A stretch of 64,000 bases of DNA from Leptospira koniambonensis (GCF_004769555.1 NZ_RQFY01000004.1:1550001-1614000), one strand, 5' to 3'. Positions 9,405-18,074 are shown, numbered from the stretch's first letter. Notes: generated from the letters alone by a model not told the origin. A program made the numbers and translations.

Positions 9405-10053
9405 TTAGATACAGTATCGGGAAAAATGGTTGTAGTCGTTCTCTAAGAGCTTTGGAGAGAATATAATATCCGTTTTTATTAGGATGATTTCCGTCTGTTA
9501 ACATATCATCTTGGATCAATAATTCTGTATCTATTCTGGGAACAAATGTGATCCTTTCTTTCATTTCTGCAGTGATCATCGCTACCGCAAGTGTGGGCCA
9601 AGGAAATTTAATATTCCAAAGATTTAATGCAACTACATGCTCACATCTTATCAAAAGTATCTGTATACTTTGGATTTGCCTGTCTACTGTCGCATCTACC
9701 TGACTTTGTGTAGGGGAATAATTTAGCAGAAAATCGTTGATCCCTCCCTCATACAAACATGCATTATAACGATTTTTGTCATTCTGCACAGAGCTTAGGA
9801 TTTTACTTGTATCAATCCCAGGAAAAGCAAACTTGATAGTATTAAAATCGGAAAGTTGTTCTTCTGCAGGCCAGGAAGCTACGATGCTGTCCCCGTACAT
9901 TGCCAAAGAAGGTTTTGAAAGATAAGAGATTAATTTTTCAGGATCAGAAGAAGGATCTTTATCGCAGTTGGTAAGTGAAAATATTAAGAACAGAAGTAAG
10001 ACAGGGTTTAAGTTTATAAATAACCTATTCCACTGTCCTTTTAACTTCTGCAT
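9397..10053 (-). CDS. SGNH/GDSL-type hydrolase, lipoprotein
   Basis: 218 residues. The N-terminus has a hydrophobic segment ending in LIFSLTNC, a spirochaetal lipobox, with the Cys near residue 30. The SGNH blocks are present: YGDSI (nucleophile Ser), a Gly in FAFPGIDT, GGIND (Asn) and DGNHPNKNGY (Asp and His). Members hydrolyse esters, for example on lipids or acylated glycans. The protein is expected at the periplasmic or outer face of the envelope. It overlaps the next gene by 8 bases. Substrate unknown. Confidence 0.82.
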   Translation of the reverse strand: MQKLKGQWNRLFINLNPVLLLFLIFSLTNCDKDPSSDPEKLISYLSKPSLAMYGDSIVASWPAEEQLSDFNTIKFAFPGIDTSKILSSVQNDKNRYNACLYEGGINDFLLNYSPTQSQVDATVDRQIQSIQILLIRCEHVVALNLWNIKFPWPTLAVAMITAEMKERITFVPRIDTELLIQDDMLTDGNHPNKNGYYILSKALRERLQPFFPILYLNE

Positions 10054-10057
10054 GAAT

Positions 10058-10079
10058 ACATTCTTTTAAAAAAGAATGT
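10058..10079. repeat. AT-rich inverted repeat upstream of the SGNH gene
   Basis: ACATTCTTT-TAAA-AAAGAATGT, a perfect 9-bp hairpin between tpx and the SGNH lipoprotein start. It has no T tract after it, so it could be a regulatory site or a weak tpx transcript end. Confidence 0.4.
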
Positions 10080-10084
10080 TTCGT

Positions 10085-10600
10085 TTAAACTAATTTTTTA
10101 GCAGCTCCGATCGCAGCTTCATAGTTCGGCTCACTAGCGATCTCAGGAACTAATTCCACGTATTGAACAGTATCATTCTTATCTAAAACGAAAACTGCTC
10201 TTGCAGAAAGTCCTTGTAAACCTCCGTCCGCGATATGTGTTCCATATGCTTTGGAAAAGGAGAAGTCCCTGAATTGAGAAAGTGTGACTAAATTCGGAGA
10301 ATCCAATCCTTCCATGGTGCAAAAACGATTCATTGCAAAAGGAAGATCTCCAGAGACAACCACTGTTACGATCCCATCTAACTTTGTTGCTTTTTCGTGG
10401 AACTTTTTAGTTTCCATCGCGCATACAGATGTATCTAAACTTGGGACTGAAACTAAGATTTTCACTTTTCCGTTATAATCTTTGAGAGACTTGGTGCTTA
10501 AGTCTTTTGCTGTTCCGTGAAAGTCTGGAGCCTTTGCACCTACTTCTAATAATTTTCCTTCTAGTTGAACTTGGTTACCTTTAAGAGTGACGCTTGCCAT
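10085..10600 (-). CDS. tpx: Thiol peroxidase (atypical 2-Cys peroxiredoxin)
   Basis: 171 residues from the ATG at 10600, which has AAGGA at good spacing; a longer in-frame start at 10648 would add 16 residues without a ribosome site. It reduces hydroperoxides using thioredoxin. The peroxidatic Cys is C60 in [14 protein letters not shown] and the resolving Cys is C94 in NRFCTMEG, the same spacing as in Escherichia coli Tpx. Thr57 of the active site and the following [10 protein letters not shown] block are typical. The gene is divergent from the ilv leader region and appears monocistronic. Confidence 0.95.
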   Translation of the reverse strand: MASVTLKGNQVQLEGKLLEVGAKAPDFHGTAKDLSTKSLKDYNGKVKILVSVPSLDTSVCAMETKKFHEKATKLDGIVTVVVSGDLPFAMNRFCTMEGLDSPNLVTLSQFRDFSFSKAYGTHIADGGLQGLSARAVFVLDKNDTVQYVELVPEIASEPNYEAAIGAAKKLV

Positions 10601-10723
10601 TTTTATTTCCTTGGGAAGGGATGATACGTCGTAAGCGGATTTGGGCAACGATAAAAAGTTCTTGCAAATTTTTATCAGTAAATCGTGAATATCTTAAGCG
10701 GTTTATCCGTCATTTTCTACGTA

Positions 10724-10819
10724 ATGAATAAATTAGGTCTACAGTCTAACCAAACCCTTTGGGTCGTCCTCTGGATGGTGGTAGTGGTCACGCTACCCTG
10801 GTCGGCTTGTACGCCCTAA
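10724..10819 (+). CDS. Valine/leucine-rich leader peptide of ilvB (attenuator)
   Basis: A 31-codon reading frame from the ATG at 10724 to TAA at 10817. The second half reads LWVVLWMVVVVTLPWSACTP, with six Val (four consecutive, codons at 10778-10789) and two Leu codons in a short stretch, plus three more Leu upstream. An internal ATG at 10775 would give a 14-residue version. There is no strong Shine-Dalgarno sequence. The design matches amino-acid leader peptides such as IvbL, in which ribosome stalling on Val codons controls transcription. It directly precedes a terminator and ilvB. The start codon choice is uncertain; the coding of the Val run is read directly. Confidence 0.8.
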   Translation: MNKLGLQSNQTLWVVLWMVVVVTLPWSACTP

Positions 10820-10871
10820 GGTTCTTTCGTAGGCAGCAATCTTCGAAAAGCCCCTCTCGGCGTAAAGCCGA
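10802..10871 (+). promoter_or_regulatory. ilvB attenuator: antiterminator pairing
   Basis: The segment 10802-10815 (TCGGCTTGTACGCC), which covers the last leader-peptide codons, is complementary to 10859-10871 (GGCGTAAAGCCGA) over 13 base pairs with one bulged G. The second segment is the loop and inner stem of the terminator at 10850-10885, so the two structures exclude each other. A ribosome stalled on the Val codons would leave the first segment free to form the antiterminator; a ribosome reaching the stop codon would cover it and let the terminator form. Confidence 0.78.
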
Positions 10872-10885
10872 GGGGGGCTTTTTTT
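10850..10885 (+). terminator. Rho-independent terminator in the ilvB leader (attenuator)
   Basis: A 12-bp stem (10850-10861 with 10867-10878, one G-U pair), loop GTAAA, then seven T residues (10879-10885). It ends 26 bases before the ilvB start, so it must act on ilvB itself. Confidence 0.92.
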
Positions 10886-10911
10886 ATTTCTACACTATAT
10901 TTGAGGCAAAA

Positions 10912-12639
10912 ATGGAAACGATTACGGAAAAAAACAAGGCTTGGCTTAGAGAAGATAAGGTTCCACAGAACGGAGCCGAACTGATCGTTGCTTATTTAAA
11001 AAGAAGAAGGATCCATAATGTATATGGGATCCCTGGCGGCGCCAATTTACCGTTATACGATGCTCTTCATAATAGTGGAATTCGTCATATTCTAGCAAGA
11101 CATGAACAGGGTGGTGGATTTATGGCTCAGGGAGAAGCCAGAGTCACTAAAAAGCCTGCTGTTTGTTTAGCTTCCTCCGGCCCTGGAGTTACAAATCTAA
11201 TTACCGCAGTTGCGGATGCAAAATCAGATTCTATACCGTTAGTCGCAATTACAGGCCAAGTGCCTCTATCTCTAATTGGAACAGATGCTTTCCAAGAAAT
11301 AGATACATACGGATTATCTTTACCTATTACTAAAAAAACTTATTTAGTTCGTTCCGTATCAGAACTCATTCGAGTTTTGCCGGAAGCATTTCAAATTGCA
11401 GAAGGACCAAGACCTGGTCCTGTTTGGATAGATGTTCCAAAAGACATACAAGCTTCTCCTATTTCACTTTCTATGACTCAGATAGAATCTATTTGGAGTT
11501 CTCAGGAAGAAACAAATTCGCCTAAGATCTTTATATCGGAAGCAGATAAACTTAGATTTTATTCTCTATTAGAAAATTCTAAAAAACCAGTTTTGTATAT
11601 AGGTGGAGGAGTAAAAGGATCTGGTGCGGAAGATCTGATCCTTCAATTGGCAGAAGCGCAAGATATTCCTGTAGTTTGTACATTGATGGGTTTGGATTCT
11701 TTTTCACAAACTCACAAGTTATCTTTGGGGATGCTTGGAATGCACGGGGCTCCCTATACAAATCGGCTATTGTTTGAGTCTGATCTTCTTTTAGCATTCG
11801 GAGTTCGTTTTGATGATAGGGCCACGGGGAAATTAGAAACATTCTGTCCGAATGCAAAAGTGATCCATGTGGACATCGATTATAAGGAAATCGGAAAATT
11901 AAGAAGACCAGATTTCGGGTTCTGTTCCGATCTAAAATATTTCTTGGAGAATATGGGAGAATTTCCAATTCATAAAAGAGAAGAATGGAGAGAACAGATC
12001 CGTTCTTATAAAGAATTGTATCCTTTAAATTCCGTTACTGCGACTCAAGGCTTTTCTCCTCAGGACATTATTTTGTCTGTTGCTAAATTTTTAGGGCCGA
12101 ACGCGAAGATCAGCACTGATGTTGGACAACACCAGATGTGGGTGGCTCAATATTATCCATTCCAGAAAAGCGGGACTTTTTTGACTTCTGGAGGACTAGG
12201 CACTATGGGTTTTGGTTTGCCTGCGGCGATCGGAGCTTCTCTTGCGGATCCAAATTCTAAGATTGTTTGTTTTTCTGGAGACGGATCTATTTTGATGAAT
12301 ATCCAAGAATTGGATACTTTGAGCGAGTTACAATCGGATCTTAAAATTATAATATTCGATAATCGGAATCTTGGATTAGTTCGCCAACAGCAAAATTTAT
12401 TCTACGGAAGTAGGTATAATGGAAGTGCTTATCCTTCTCATTCTAAGTTCTCTAAGATCGCAAATGCTTTCGGAATTTCCAGTTTAGATCTGGGAGAAGA
12501 AGGAAAAAGTTTAGAAGATCTGGAAAGTTTTCTAAAAGAGAAGGGCCCAGGATTGATCGTTGTTCCGATAGATCAGGATCTTCAAGTTCTTCCAATGGTT
12601 CCTCCTGGAAAAAGTAATTTGGAGATGCTCTTAGGTTGA
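10912..12639 (+). CDS. ilvB: Acetolactate synthase large subunit
   Basis: 575 residues from the ATG at 10912 (GAGG five bases upstream). A longer frame upstream runs through the attenuator hairpin and is not coding. The enzyme joins two pyruvates to acetolactate, or pyruvate and 2-oxobutyrate, with ThDP, Mg and FAD: first common step of Val, Leu and Ile synthesis. The N-terminal Pyr domain has GIPGGANLPLYDAL and the catalytic Glu in ARHEQGGGFMAQGEAR; the central domain has GVRFDDRATGK; the C-terminal PP domain has GDGSILMNIQEL for Mg-ThDP binding. No regulatory small subunit (ilvN) gene is in the window; the following genes are trpE and trpG. Expression is probably controlled by the Val-rich leader. 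A catabolic AlsS role is less likely given the leader and the FAD-type central domain. Confidence 0.93.
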   Translation: METITEKNKAWLREDKVPQNGAELIVAYLKRRRIHNVYGIPGGANLPLYDALHNSGIRHILARHEQGGGFMAQGEARVTKKPAVCLASSGPGVTNLITAVADAKSDSIPLVAITGQVPLSLIGTDAFQEIDTYGLSLPITKKTYLVRSVSELIRVLPEAFQIAEGPRPGPVWIDVPKDIQASPISLSMTQIESIWSSQEETNSPKIFISEADKLRFYSLLENSKKPVLYIGGGVKGSGAEDLILQLAEAQDIPVVCTLMGLDSFSQTHKLSLGMLGMHGAPYTNRLLFESDLLLAFGVRFDDRATGKLETFCPNAKVIHVDIDYKEIGKLRRPDFGFCSDLKYFLENMGEFPIHKREEWREQIRSYKELYPLNSVTATQGFSPQDIILSVAKFLGPNAKISTDVGQHQMWVAQYYPFQKSGTFLTSGGLGTMGFGLPAAIGASLADPNSKIVCFSGDGSILMNIQELDTLSELQSDLKIIIFDNRNLGLVRQQQNLFYGSRYNGSAYPSHSKFSKIANAFGISSLDLGEEGKSLEDLESFLKEKGPGLIVVPIDQDLQVLPMVPPGKSNLEMLLG

Positions 12640-12668
12640 AAAACTCCGTCTACAGACGGTTCTCTTTT
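12638..12668 (+). terminator. Possible terminator after ilvB
   Basis: CCGTCT-AC-AGACGG (12646-12659) is a short hairpin followed by TTCTCTTTT. On the other strand it is followed by five T residues, so it could work in both directions. The stem is short and the loop tight. Confidence 0.5.
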
Positions 12669-12674
12669 CAAAAT

Positions 12675-12706
12675 AACTTCTCGGCCGAAGTTTCGGTCGA
12701 GGAGTT
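12675..12706. repeat. Long hairpin in the ilvB-trpE spacer
   Basis: A 15-bp inverted repeat with two G-U pairs (arms 12675-12689 and 12692-12706, AACTTCTCGGCCGAA and its partner) separated by two bases. No T tract follows on the plus strand. It may end or stabilise an RNA. Confidence 0.5.
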
Positions 12707-12801
12707 CGGGACTTCTTCGTTCATTTTCGCTCCTTCTATCCTGTCTTCAATTTTCTCTTGGTGGCCCTCCCGGGCCTGATCATACCTACATATTCCTTTT
12801 T

Positions 12802-12807
12802 TATAAT
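12802..12807 (+). promoter_or_regulatory. Possible -10 element of trpE
   Basis: A perfect TATAAT lies 41 bases before the trpE start. The best -35 candidate (TGATCA at 12777-12782) is poor and 19 bases away, so this is a tentative promoter call. Confidence 0.35.
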
Positions 12808-12848
12808 GTATACCCGAATCTATTTGGTTCGAAATTAAGGAGACTAGT

Positions 12849-14267
12849 ATGTCCATAGAGATACAAAATATCAGAAAAGAAGCAAATGCACTTTTCCCAA
12901 GACCAATCGTCCGATCTTTCCCATTAAAGGAAGAAGGTTTATTGGAATATTTCCAAAAGCTAATGGAGGAAGCTGAGGTCGCGGTCCTATTCGAAAGTTT
13001 AGGACCTGAATCGGATAATTCCAGATATAGTTTTATCTCGGGCTTTCCAAAGAGAGTATTTAAGGCAAAGGGAGATAAATTAAAATGTGACGGAAAAGAA
13101 ATTGGGAGAGGAAATCCATACCAATTATTCTCCGAAATTTTTCCTCCTAGAAAATCATTCTTAGAATATACGGAGGCAGGGGGAGGAGGCCTTTATGGTT
13201 ATCTTTCCTACGAGGCCGCAAATGATATGGAGCCGAGTCTTCTTTTGAAAGAACATCCTAAATTTCCTAAGTTCTGTTTTGCTTGGATGGAAGATGGTAT
13301 CCTCTTAGATAGAAGAACAGGTGAGTCTAAGTATTTTCATTATGGAACAGATCGTTATTCTTTGTTCGAGGAAATTTATAAAAAGAAAAATCCCGATAAA
13401 GGAAAATACAAATCTATCGATTTAGGTTTTTCTAAAACAAAAGAAGAACATAGATCCATGGTACATGAAGTTTTAGAAGAGATCCGAAAAGGAAATACAT
13501 TCCAATGCCAGGTCGGATTTAGAAAAACTTTCTTAGTGGGAGAAGATGAGAATGCTATAACCAGAAGAAGAGGAGATTTCGAATTATATAGATCAGTTCG
13601 GAAAATAAATCCGTCTCCTTTTATGTTCTTTATGAGCTTTCCTGGAGAAGTTCATCTAGGAGCAAGTCCTGAACTTCTATTTAGATTAAAGGACGGACTC
13701 GCTGAAAGTTTTCCATTAGCAGGAACAATCCGAAGAGGAACAAGCGAAGAAGAAGATCAAAAATTTGCACTTCAACTTCTGTCCGACCCGAAAGAGATCG
13801 CAGAACATAATATGCTTGTGGATTTGCATCGAAACGATCTGGGAAGAGTTTCCAAATTTGGAACTGTAAAGGTTAGAGATTCTTTTGCTCTCAAAAGATT
13901 CAGTCATGTGCAACATCTATCTACTGAAGTTTCAGGAATATTAAGAGCAGGTCAGGATATGTTTTCTGGGTTAGCTTCTTCTTTCCCGACTGGAACCTTA
14001 AGTGGTGCCCCTAAGATTGAATCCATGAAAATCATCCATAGAATAGAAAATGATCCGAGGGGACCTTATGGAGGAGCTGTAGGAAGATTTGGCTTTGATG
14101 GAAATTGTTCCTTCTGTATTCCGATCCGAAGTTATTTCAGAAAGGAAGAAGAGGCGATGGTCCGCGCCTCCGGAGGGATCGTTATGGATTCAGATCCGGA
14201 TGCAGAATACCAAGAGATTGGTCATAAATTAGGAGCGATCTTAAAAGCGATGGAGGCAGCTCAATGA
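12849..14267 (+). CDS. trpE: Anthranilate synthase component I
   Basis: 472 residues; AAGGAG precedes the ATG. With TrpG it converts chorismate and glutamine-derived ammonia to anthranilate, the first step of tryptophan synthesis. The chorismate-binding domain occupies about 195-470: GNTFQCQVGFRKTF, FPLAGTIRRGTSEEED, AEHNMLVDLHRNDLGRV, SSFPTGTLSGAPKIESMKI, YGGAVGRFGFDG, and RASGGIVMDSDP. The N-terminal domain should hold the Trp feedback site. The gene overlaps trpG as ATGA. A para-aminobenzoate synthase (PabB) is the main alternative, but the length and the adjacent TrpG favour TrpE. Confidence 0.9.
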   Translation: MSIEIQNIRKEANALFPRPIVRSFPLKEEGLLEYFQKLMEEAEVAVLFESLGPESDNSRYSFISGFPKRVFKAKGDKLKCDGKEIGRGNPYQLFSEIFPPRKSFLEYTEAGGGGLYGYLSYEAANDMEPSLLLKEHPKFPKFCFAWMEDGILLDRRTGESKYFHYGTDRYSLFEEIYKKKNPDKGKYKSIDLGFSKTKEEHRSMVHEVLEEIRKGNTFQCQVGFRKTFLVGEDENAITRRRGDFELYRSVRKINPSPFMFFMSFPGEVHLGASPELLFRLKDGLAESFPLAGTIRRGTSEEEDQKFALQLLSDPKEIAEHNMLVDLHRNDLGRVSKFGTVKVRDSFALKRFSHVQHLSTEVSGILRAGQDMFSGLASSFPTGTLSGAPKIESMKIIHRIENDPRGPYGGAVGRFGFDGNCSFCIPIRSYFRKEEEAMVRASGGIVMDSDPDAEYQEIGHKLGAILKAMEAAQ

Positions 14268-14854
14268 AAGTGTTATTAGTAGATCACCATGATTCATTCT
14301 CTTATAATCTATTCCAACTTTTAGGAGAAATATTGGAAGAAGAGTTTCCATATAGATTTAGATTAGATGTGATCCGACAGAATGAAACGGATATTTCTAA
14401 AGTTTTGAAAGAGAAATACGATAGAATTGTTCTTTCTCCTGGTCCTGGAACTCCAGAAAACCCTGAATATTTCGGCTGTTCAATGGAGATCCTAAAACAA
14501 TTAGGAGGAGAAGTTCCAATCCTAGGAGTTTGTCTTGGAATGCAAGGTATGGCCCATTTTGCTGGAGCGAATATTATAAAAGCAGAATATCCTATGCATG
14601 GGAAGATCTCTGAGATCAAAACTGACAAAAAAGGAGTATTTGAAGATCTTCCTTCTGACTTAAAAGTGATGAGATATCATTCTTTGATAGTGGACGAAAA
14701 TACGCTCGGAATAGAATGGGAAAGAACTGCATATGCAGGTTCAGAACTTATGGGAATTCGTAATCAGGAAAAAAGAATGGAAGGTGTTCAATTTCATCCA
14801 GAGTCATTTGCGACTGAAGGTGGGAGGAAAATGCTTTCTAATTTTCTAATATAG
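14264..14854 (+). CDS. trpG: Anthranilate synthase glutamine amidotransferase component
   Basis: 196 residues, class I glutamine amidotransferase. Motifs: DHHDSFSYNL at the N-terminus, LSPGPGTPENP, the nucleophile in ILGVCLGMQGMAHFAG, and the His-x-Glu pair in GVQFHPESFAT. It releases ammonia from glutamine for TrpE. The start overlaps the trpE stop (ATGA), so translation is coupled. Its stop lies one base from the stop of the convergent hybrid kinase gene, with no visible terminator between them. Confidence 0.92.
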   Translation: MKVLLVDHHDSFSYNLFQLLGEILEEEFPYRFRLDVIRQNETDISKVLKEKYDRIVLSPGPGTPENPEYFGCSMEILKQLGGEVPILGVCLGMQGMAHFAGANIIKAEYPMHGKISEIKTDKKGVFEDLPSDLKVMRYHSLIVDENTLGIEWERTAYAGSELMGIRNQEKRMEGVQFHPESFATEGGRKMLSNFLI

Positions 14855-14855
14855 A

Positions 14856-16559
14856 TCAGGAGGCCAAGGAGGAAGGGGGAGCTTTTAAAAATTCTTGGAT
14901 CCTTTCTCCCAAATCTTCTATCCGGAAAGGTTTTCCCAAATAATCGTCCATGCCAGCTTCTGCGCAGGCTCTTCTGTCTTCGCTGCTGTCATGGGCGGTA
15001 ACGGCGATGATCCAAGGAATTTTTCTAGTACTAGGTTTCTTTTTTAAGATCCTTGAAACTTCAAGTCCACTCAACTCTGGCATTTGAATGTCTAAAAGAA
15101 GAAGATCCACACCATTCTCCTCCCAAAATGCCAAGGCGTCGATCCCGTTAGAAACGACAGAACAACTTAATCCTAATTTTTCTAACATCTTTTGGATTAA
15201 TCTTTGATTCACTTGATTGTCTTCTGCCACAAGGATTTTTAGATCTCCATGTTCAGAGAAATCGAAATTGATACGATTTTTAGATTCGGCAATTTTAACT
15301 TTTTCTGCAGGGTTTGCTTTAGGAAGAGTCATTTCCAAAACAAATTTAGAACCTTTTCCTGACTCACTTTCCGCAGATATATTCCAATCCAATGCTTCGC
15401 AGACTCGTCTGCAGATAGAAAGACCTAAACCTGTCCCACCATATTTTCTAGAAATAGATAGATCAGTCTGAGAGAATGCTTCGAATAAAGTTGGGATCCG
15501 ATTTGCGTCTATCCCGATACCTGTGTCTTTTACACTCAGAGAAAGAGTAATATCTGTTTCAGTCTCTTGCTTTAACTCCAACTCTACAGTGACTCCACCT
15601 TTTTCTGTGAATTTCAACGCGTTAGAAACCAAATTAGAAAGGATTTGTCTGACACGGATCGAATCAGATTTTACGTCGATACTTTCTCTCGCAGGAGGAA
15701 GAATTGTTTTAAATGCTAATCCTTTTTTGAATGCTTTATCAGATGCTTCTTCTGCATATCTTTCCAAAAGAGAGATTAGATCGAATTCTTTAAAACTAAA
15801 ATGTAATGAGCCTGATTCTGCTTTGCTAAAATCGATCACATCGTTGATCAAACGGATCAGATGTTCAGAACTTTCAGTTAATGAATCCAGATATTCCTTT
15901 TGAAGGTCTGGATTGTTTGTTTGGTGTAATAGATCCACCATTCCTAGGATACCATGCACTGGAGTCCTAAGTTCATGGTTCATATTAATAAAGAATTGTT
16001 CTTTAGCTTTTTGTAATTCTAATGCTACAGATTGTAACTGGATCAATGCCTGAGATTTAGCATCTAGCTCCATAAAAGAAACTACAGATGTTGCTAGTGC
16101 CTCTAAGGCTTGTATCTCTGCTTCTGACAATTTTTTAGGCTTGGTATCTATTACGCAAAGAGTCCCAAGAATATATCCATCGGGAGTGCGTAACGGGGCG
16201 CCTGCATAAAATCTAATATTCGGATCATTCAATACGAGAGGATTTTGACTAAATCTAGGGTCTTCTAGAGCATTCTCCACTACGAAAGTCTTATTTTCGG
16301 AAACTGCAAATTGGCAAAATGAGATTTGTTTAGGAGTTTCAGTTGCATTTAGTCCCATTCTGGCTTTAAACCATTGCCTTTCTGAATCGATTAGAGAAAC
16401 AAGCGCAATCGGTGTCCCACAAATTAGGGAGGCAGCTTTTATGATCCCGTCGTATTTTTCTTCAGGAGGTGTGTCAAGGATCCTATAACGTTTTAATGCT
16501 TGTACCCTTTCTTCTTCATTATCGGGTAGGGGAGCGACGCTATAGGGAAGGTTTTCCAT
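14856..16559 (-). CDS. GAF-domain hybrid sensor histidine kinase with receiver domain
   Basis: 567 residues, soluble. A GAF domain at about 20-165 (YRILDTPPEEKYDGI, LVSLIDSERQWFKAR, FYAGAPLRTPDGYILGTLCV) is followed by a short coiled coil, HisKA with H195 in INMNHELRTPVHGILGM, an ATPase domain (ILSNLVSNALKFTEKGG, DTGIGID, GGTGLGLSICRRV) and a C-terminal receiver (ILVAEDNQVNQRLIQKML, acceptor Asp in LLLLDIQMPELSG, KPF). The GAF type is the one often seen in bacterial kinases with a small-molecule or redox input; the ligand is unknown. No dedicated partner regulator adjoins it. Confidence 0.93.
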   Translation of the reverse strand: MENLPYSVAPLPDNEEERVQALKRYRILDTPPEEKYDGIIKAASLICGTPIALVSLIDSERQWFKARMGLNATETPKQISFCQFAVSENKTFVVENALEDPRFSQNPLVLNDPNIRFYAGAPLRTPDGYILGTLCVIDTKPKKLSEAEIQALEALATSVVSFMELDAKSQALIQLQSVALELQKAKEQFFINMNHELRTPVHGILGMVDLLHQTNNPDLQKEYLDSLTESSEHLIRLINDVIDFSKAESGSLHFSFKEFDLISLLERYAEEASDKAFKKGLAFKTILPPARESIDVKSDSIRVRQILSNLVSNALKFTEKGGVTVELELKQETETDITLSLSVKDTGIGIDANRIPTLFEAFSQTDLSISRKYGGTGLGLSICRRVCEALDWNISAESESGKGSKFVLEMTLPKANPAEKVKIAESKNRINFDFSEHGDLKILVAEDNQVNQRLIQKMLEKLGLSCSVVSNGIDALAFWEENGVDLLLLDIQMPELSGLEVSRILKKKPSTRKIPWIIAVTAHDSSEDRRACAEAGMDDYLGKPFRIEDLGERIQEFLKAPPSSLAS

Positions 16560-16661
16560 AATGAAATGTGATATTATTTAAGACTAAAAAATAATGCGGC
16601 ATATACTCCTTTTTGAAAGCAAAAACACAAGGATTTAACTTATTAGAGATTATTTTAAGGA

Positions 16662-17132
16662 TCAATCATGGATGACCTGAAAATTACGAATTCCTAAGGT
16701 TTTGCCTTGAGAAAGGATCTCTTGCAATTTTCGGATGTCTTTTCTTGTGTTTTCGAACGCCTTCGAGAAGATCCAGGACCGGAAAACTTTAGAAAATCCA
16801 GATAATTCCATCTGACTTGTAAAAAGGATTTTAGTATCAGTATCTGAACCTTTAGGGTCAGGATAAAAGGAGAAGGTCTCAGTCTGATCTGAAAATCTAC
16901 TCTTGATCCGTATCACCAATCTACTCGGATACTTGGATTCTAAAATTTGGTATTCGAACTTACATGCGAAAAACCAAAACTTAGTTTTCACTTGAAAACT
17001 AGGAGTACTTTCATTTTTCTTAAAGGAGAGAATATTCCCCGACCAGTCAGGCAAACGTTCGAAATTAGAAACGTAATCGAACGCTCTGCTCAAAGAGATC
17101 GGCACAGTAAAAGCAATAGTAGTCGTCGCCAT
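16662..17132 (-). CDS. SRPBCC-superfamily (START-like) protein
   Basis: 156 residues. The start MATTTIAFTVPISLSRAFDYVSNFERLPDWSG shows the typical opening strand, then the VSNFERLPDW helix of polyketide-cyclase/START-like lipid-binding proteins; the C-terminal helix FSKAFENTRKDIRKLQEIL closes the cavity. The ATG has GAGAAG upstream. Members bind hydrophobic ligands; no catalytic residue can be assigned. It is divergent from the pirin gene with 75 bases between the two starts. Confidence 0.75.
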   Translation of the reverse strand: MATTTIAFTVPISLSRAFDYVSNFERLPDWSGNILSFKKNESTPSFQVKTKFWFFACKFEYQILESKYPSRLVIRIKSRFSDQTETFSFYPDPKGSDTDTKILFTSQMELSGFSKVFRSWIFSKAFENTRKDIRKLQEILSQGKTLGIRNFQVIHD

Positions 17133-17207
17133 GGAAACTTCTCTCTTTCTTTAAAAAGAATTCCCTTAGGATCCTTTTTCGAGTCCAATGTAATATAGAG
17201 AGGAAAT

Positions 17208-18074
17208 ATGGGTTTTAGACGAATAACCGGAACAAGAATCGCCGAAAAAACTATGGAGGGTGGTGGATTTCCAGTCCGCAGACCATTCCCAGTTCCGCAA
17301 TTTTCATATTGGGACCCGTTTTTACTTTTGGATGAAATGGGACCTGTCAATTACGAACCAGGCAAAGCAATAGGTGCTCCAGATCATCCTCATAGAGGTT
17401 TCGAGACCGTTACGTATCTTCTATCTGGCGAAATGGAACATAGAGATTCCTGGGGACATGCAGGGAAATTAAAAGAAGGTGGTATCCAATGGATGACTGC
17501 AGGTGCAGGCCTTGTGCATTCAGAACTTCCTTCCGCTGATTTTCAGTCCAGAGGTGGAAGAATGCATGGATTCCAAATCTGGGTCAATCTCCCAAGGGAT
17601 AAAAAACTTATTTCCCCGAATTACCAGGAAATGGATTCATCTGAGCTTCCAGTGGCAGAAAAAGACGGAGTTTGGGCCAAGGTAATTGCAGGAGATCTTT
17701 GGGGAACCAATGCGATCATCCAAACTCAAACACCAATTGTATTTTTCCATTTGAAACTTTCTCCAGGTTCTTATGCAGAAGTGCCTGTGCCTAAAGATTA
17801 TAATATTTTAGCGTATCCATTCGTTGGCGCAGGTACTGTAATTGATGCAGATGCCGAACACGACCTTGTAGAAGGTGAGACAGTATTTTATCAAGGCGGA
17901 GAAGGTAGTATAGGCCTTCGTGCTCCTGAAAATTTTGCATGGGAAGTTTTGATTTTAGGAGGACAACCTCTGAACGAACCTGTGGCACGTTATGGCCCTT
18001 TCGTGATGAGCACTCCTCAAGAAATACAGCAGGCATTTGAGGATTATTCTGCAGGAAAAATGGGGACAATATAA
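17208..18074 (+). CDS. Pirin family protein
   Basis: 288 residues, usual pirin length. Bicupin: the N-terminal cupin has GAPDHPHRGFETVTYLLSG and a later His in GLVHSE followed by Glu, matching the four metal ligands of pirin (two His in HPHRG, one His, one Glu). The C-terminal cupin begins near 180. A ribosome site (AGAGGA) precedes the ATG. Bacterial pirins bind iron; some have quercetin-dioxygenase activity and others bind metabolic enzymes, so the role here is open. The flavoprotein gene follows after 10 bases. Confidence 0.9.
   Translation: MGFRRITGTRIAEKTMEGGGFPVRRPFPVPQFSYWDPFLLLDEMGPVNYEPGKAIGAPDHPHRGFETVTYLLSGEMEHRDSWGHAGKLKEGGIQWMTAGAGLVHSELPSADFQSRGGRMHGFQIWVNLPRDKKLISPNYQEMDSSELPVAEKDGVWAKVIAGDLWGTNAIIQTQTPIVFFHLKLSPGSYAEVPVPKDYNILAYPFVGAGTVIDADAEHDLVEGETVFYQGGEGSIGLRAPENFAWEVLILGGQPLNEPVARYGPFVMSTPQEIQQAFEDYSAGKMGTI

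Noticed and set aside
10759..10911. In-frame upstream extension of ilvB from a TTG at 10759
   Set aside because: It would translate the attenuator hairpin and replaces a normal ilvB start that has GAGG; the region is better read as the leader peptide (other frame) plus terminator.
12636..12779. Possible Trp leader peptide before trpE (frame ending in tandem TGG codons and TGA at 12777)
   Set aside because: The only in-frame start is a TTG overlapping the ilvB stop with no usable ribosome site, and no terminator hairpin with a T tract follows before trpE.
12668..12856. 62-codon minus-strand frame across the ilvB-trpE spacer
   Set aside because: It starts inside trpE and has no support; only the final 18 codons have a ribosome site, and these are treated as a low-confidence finding.
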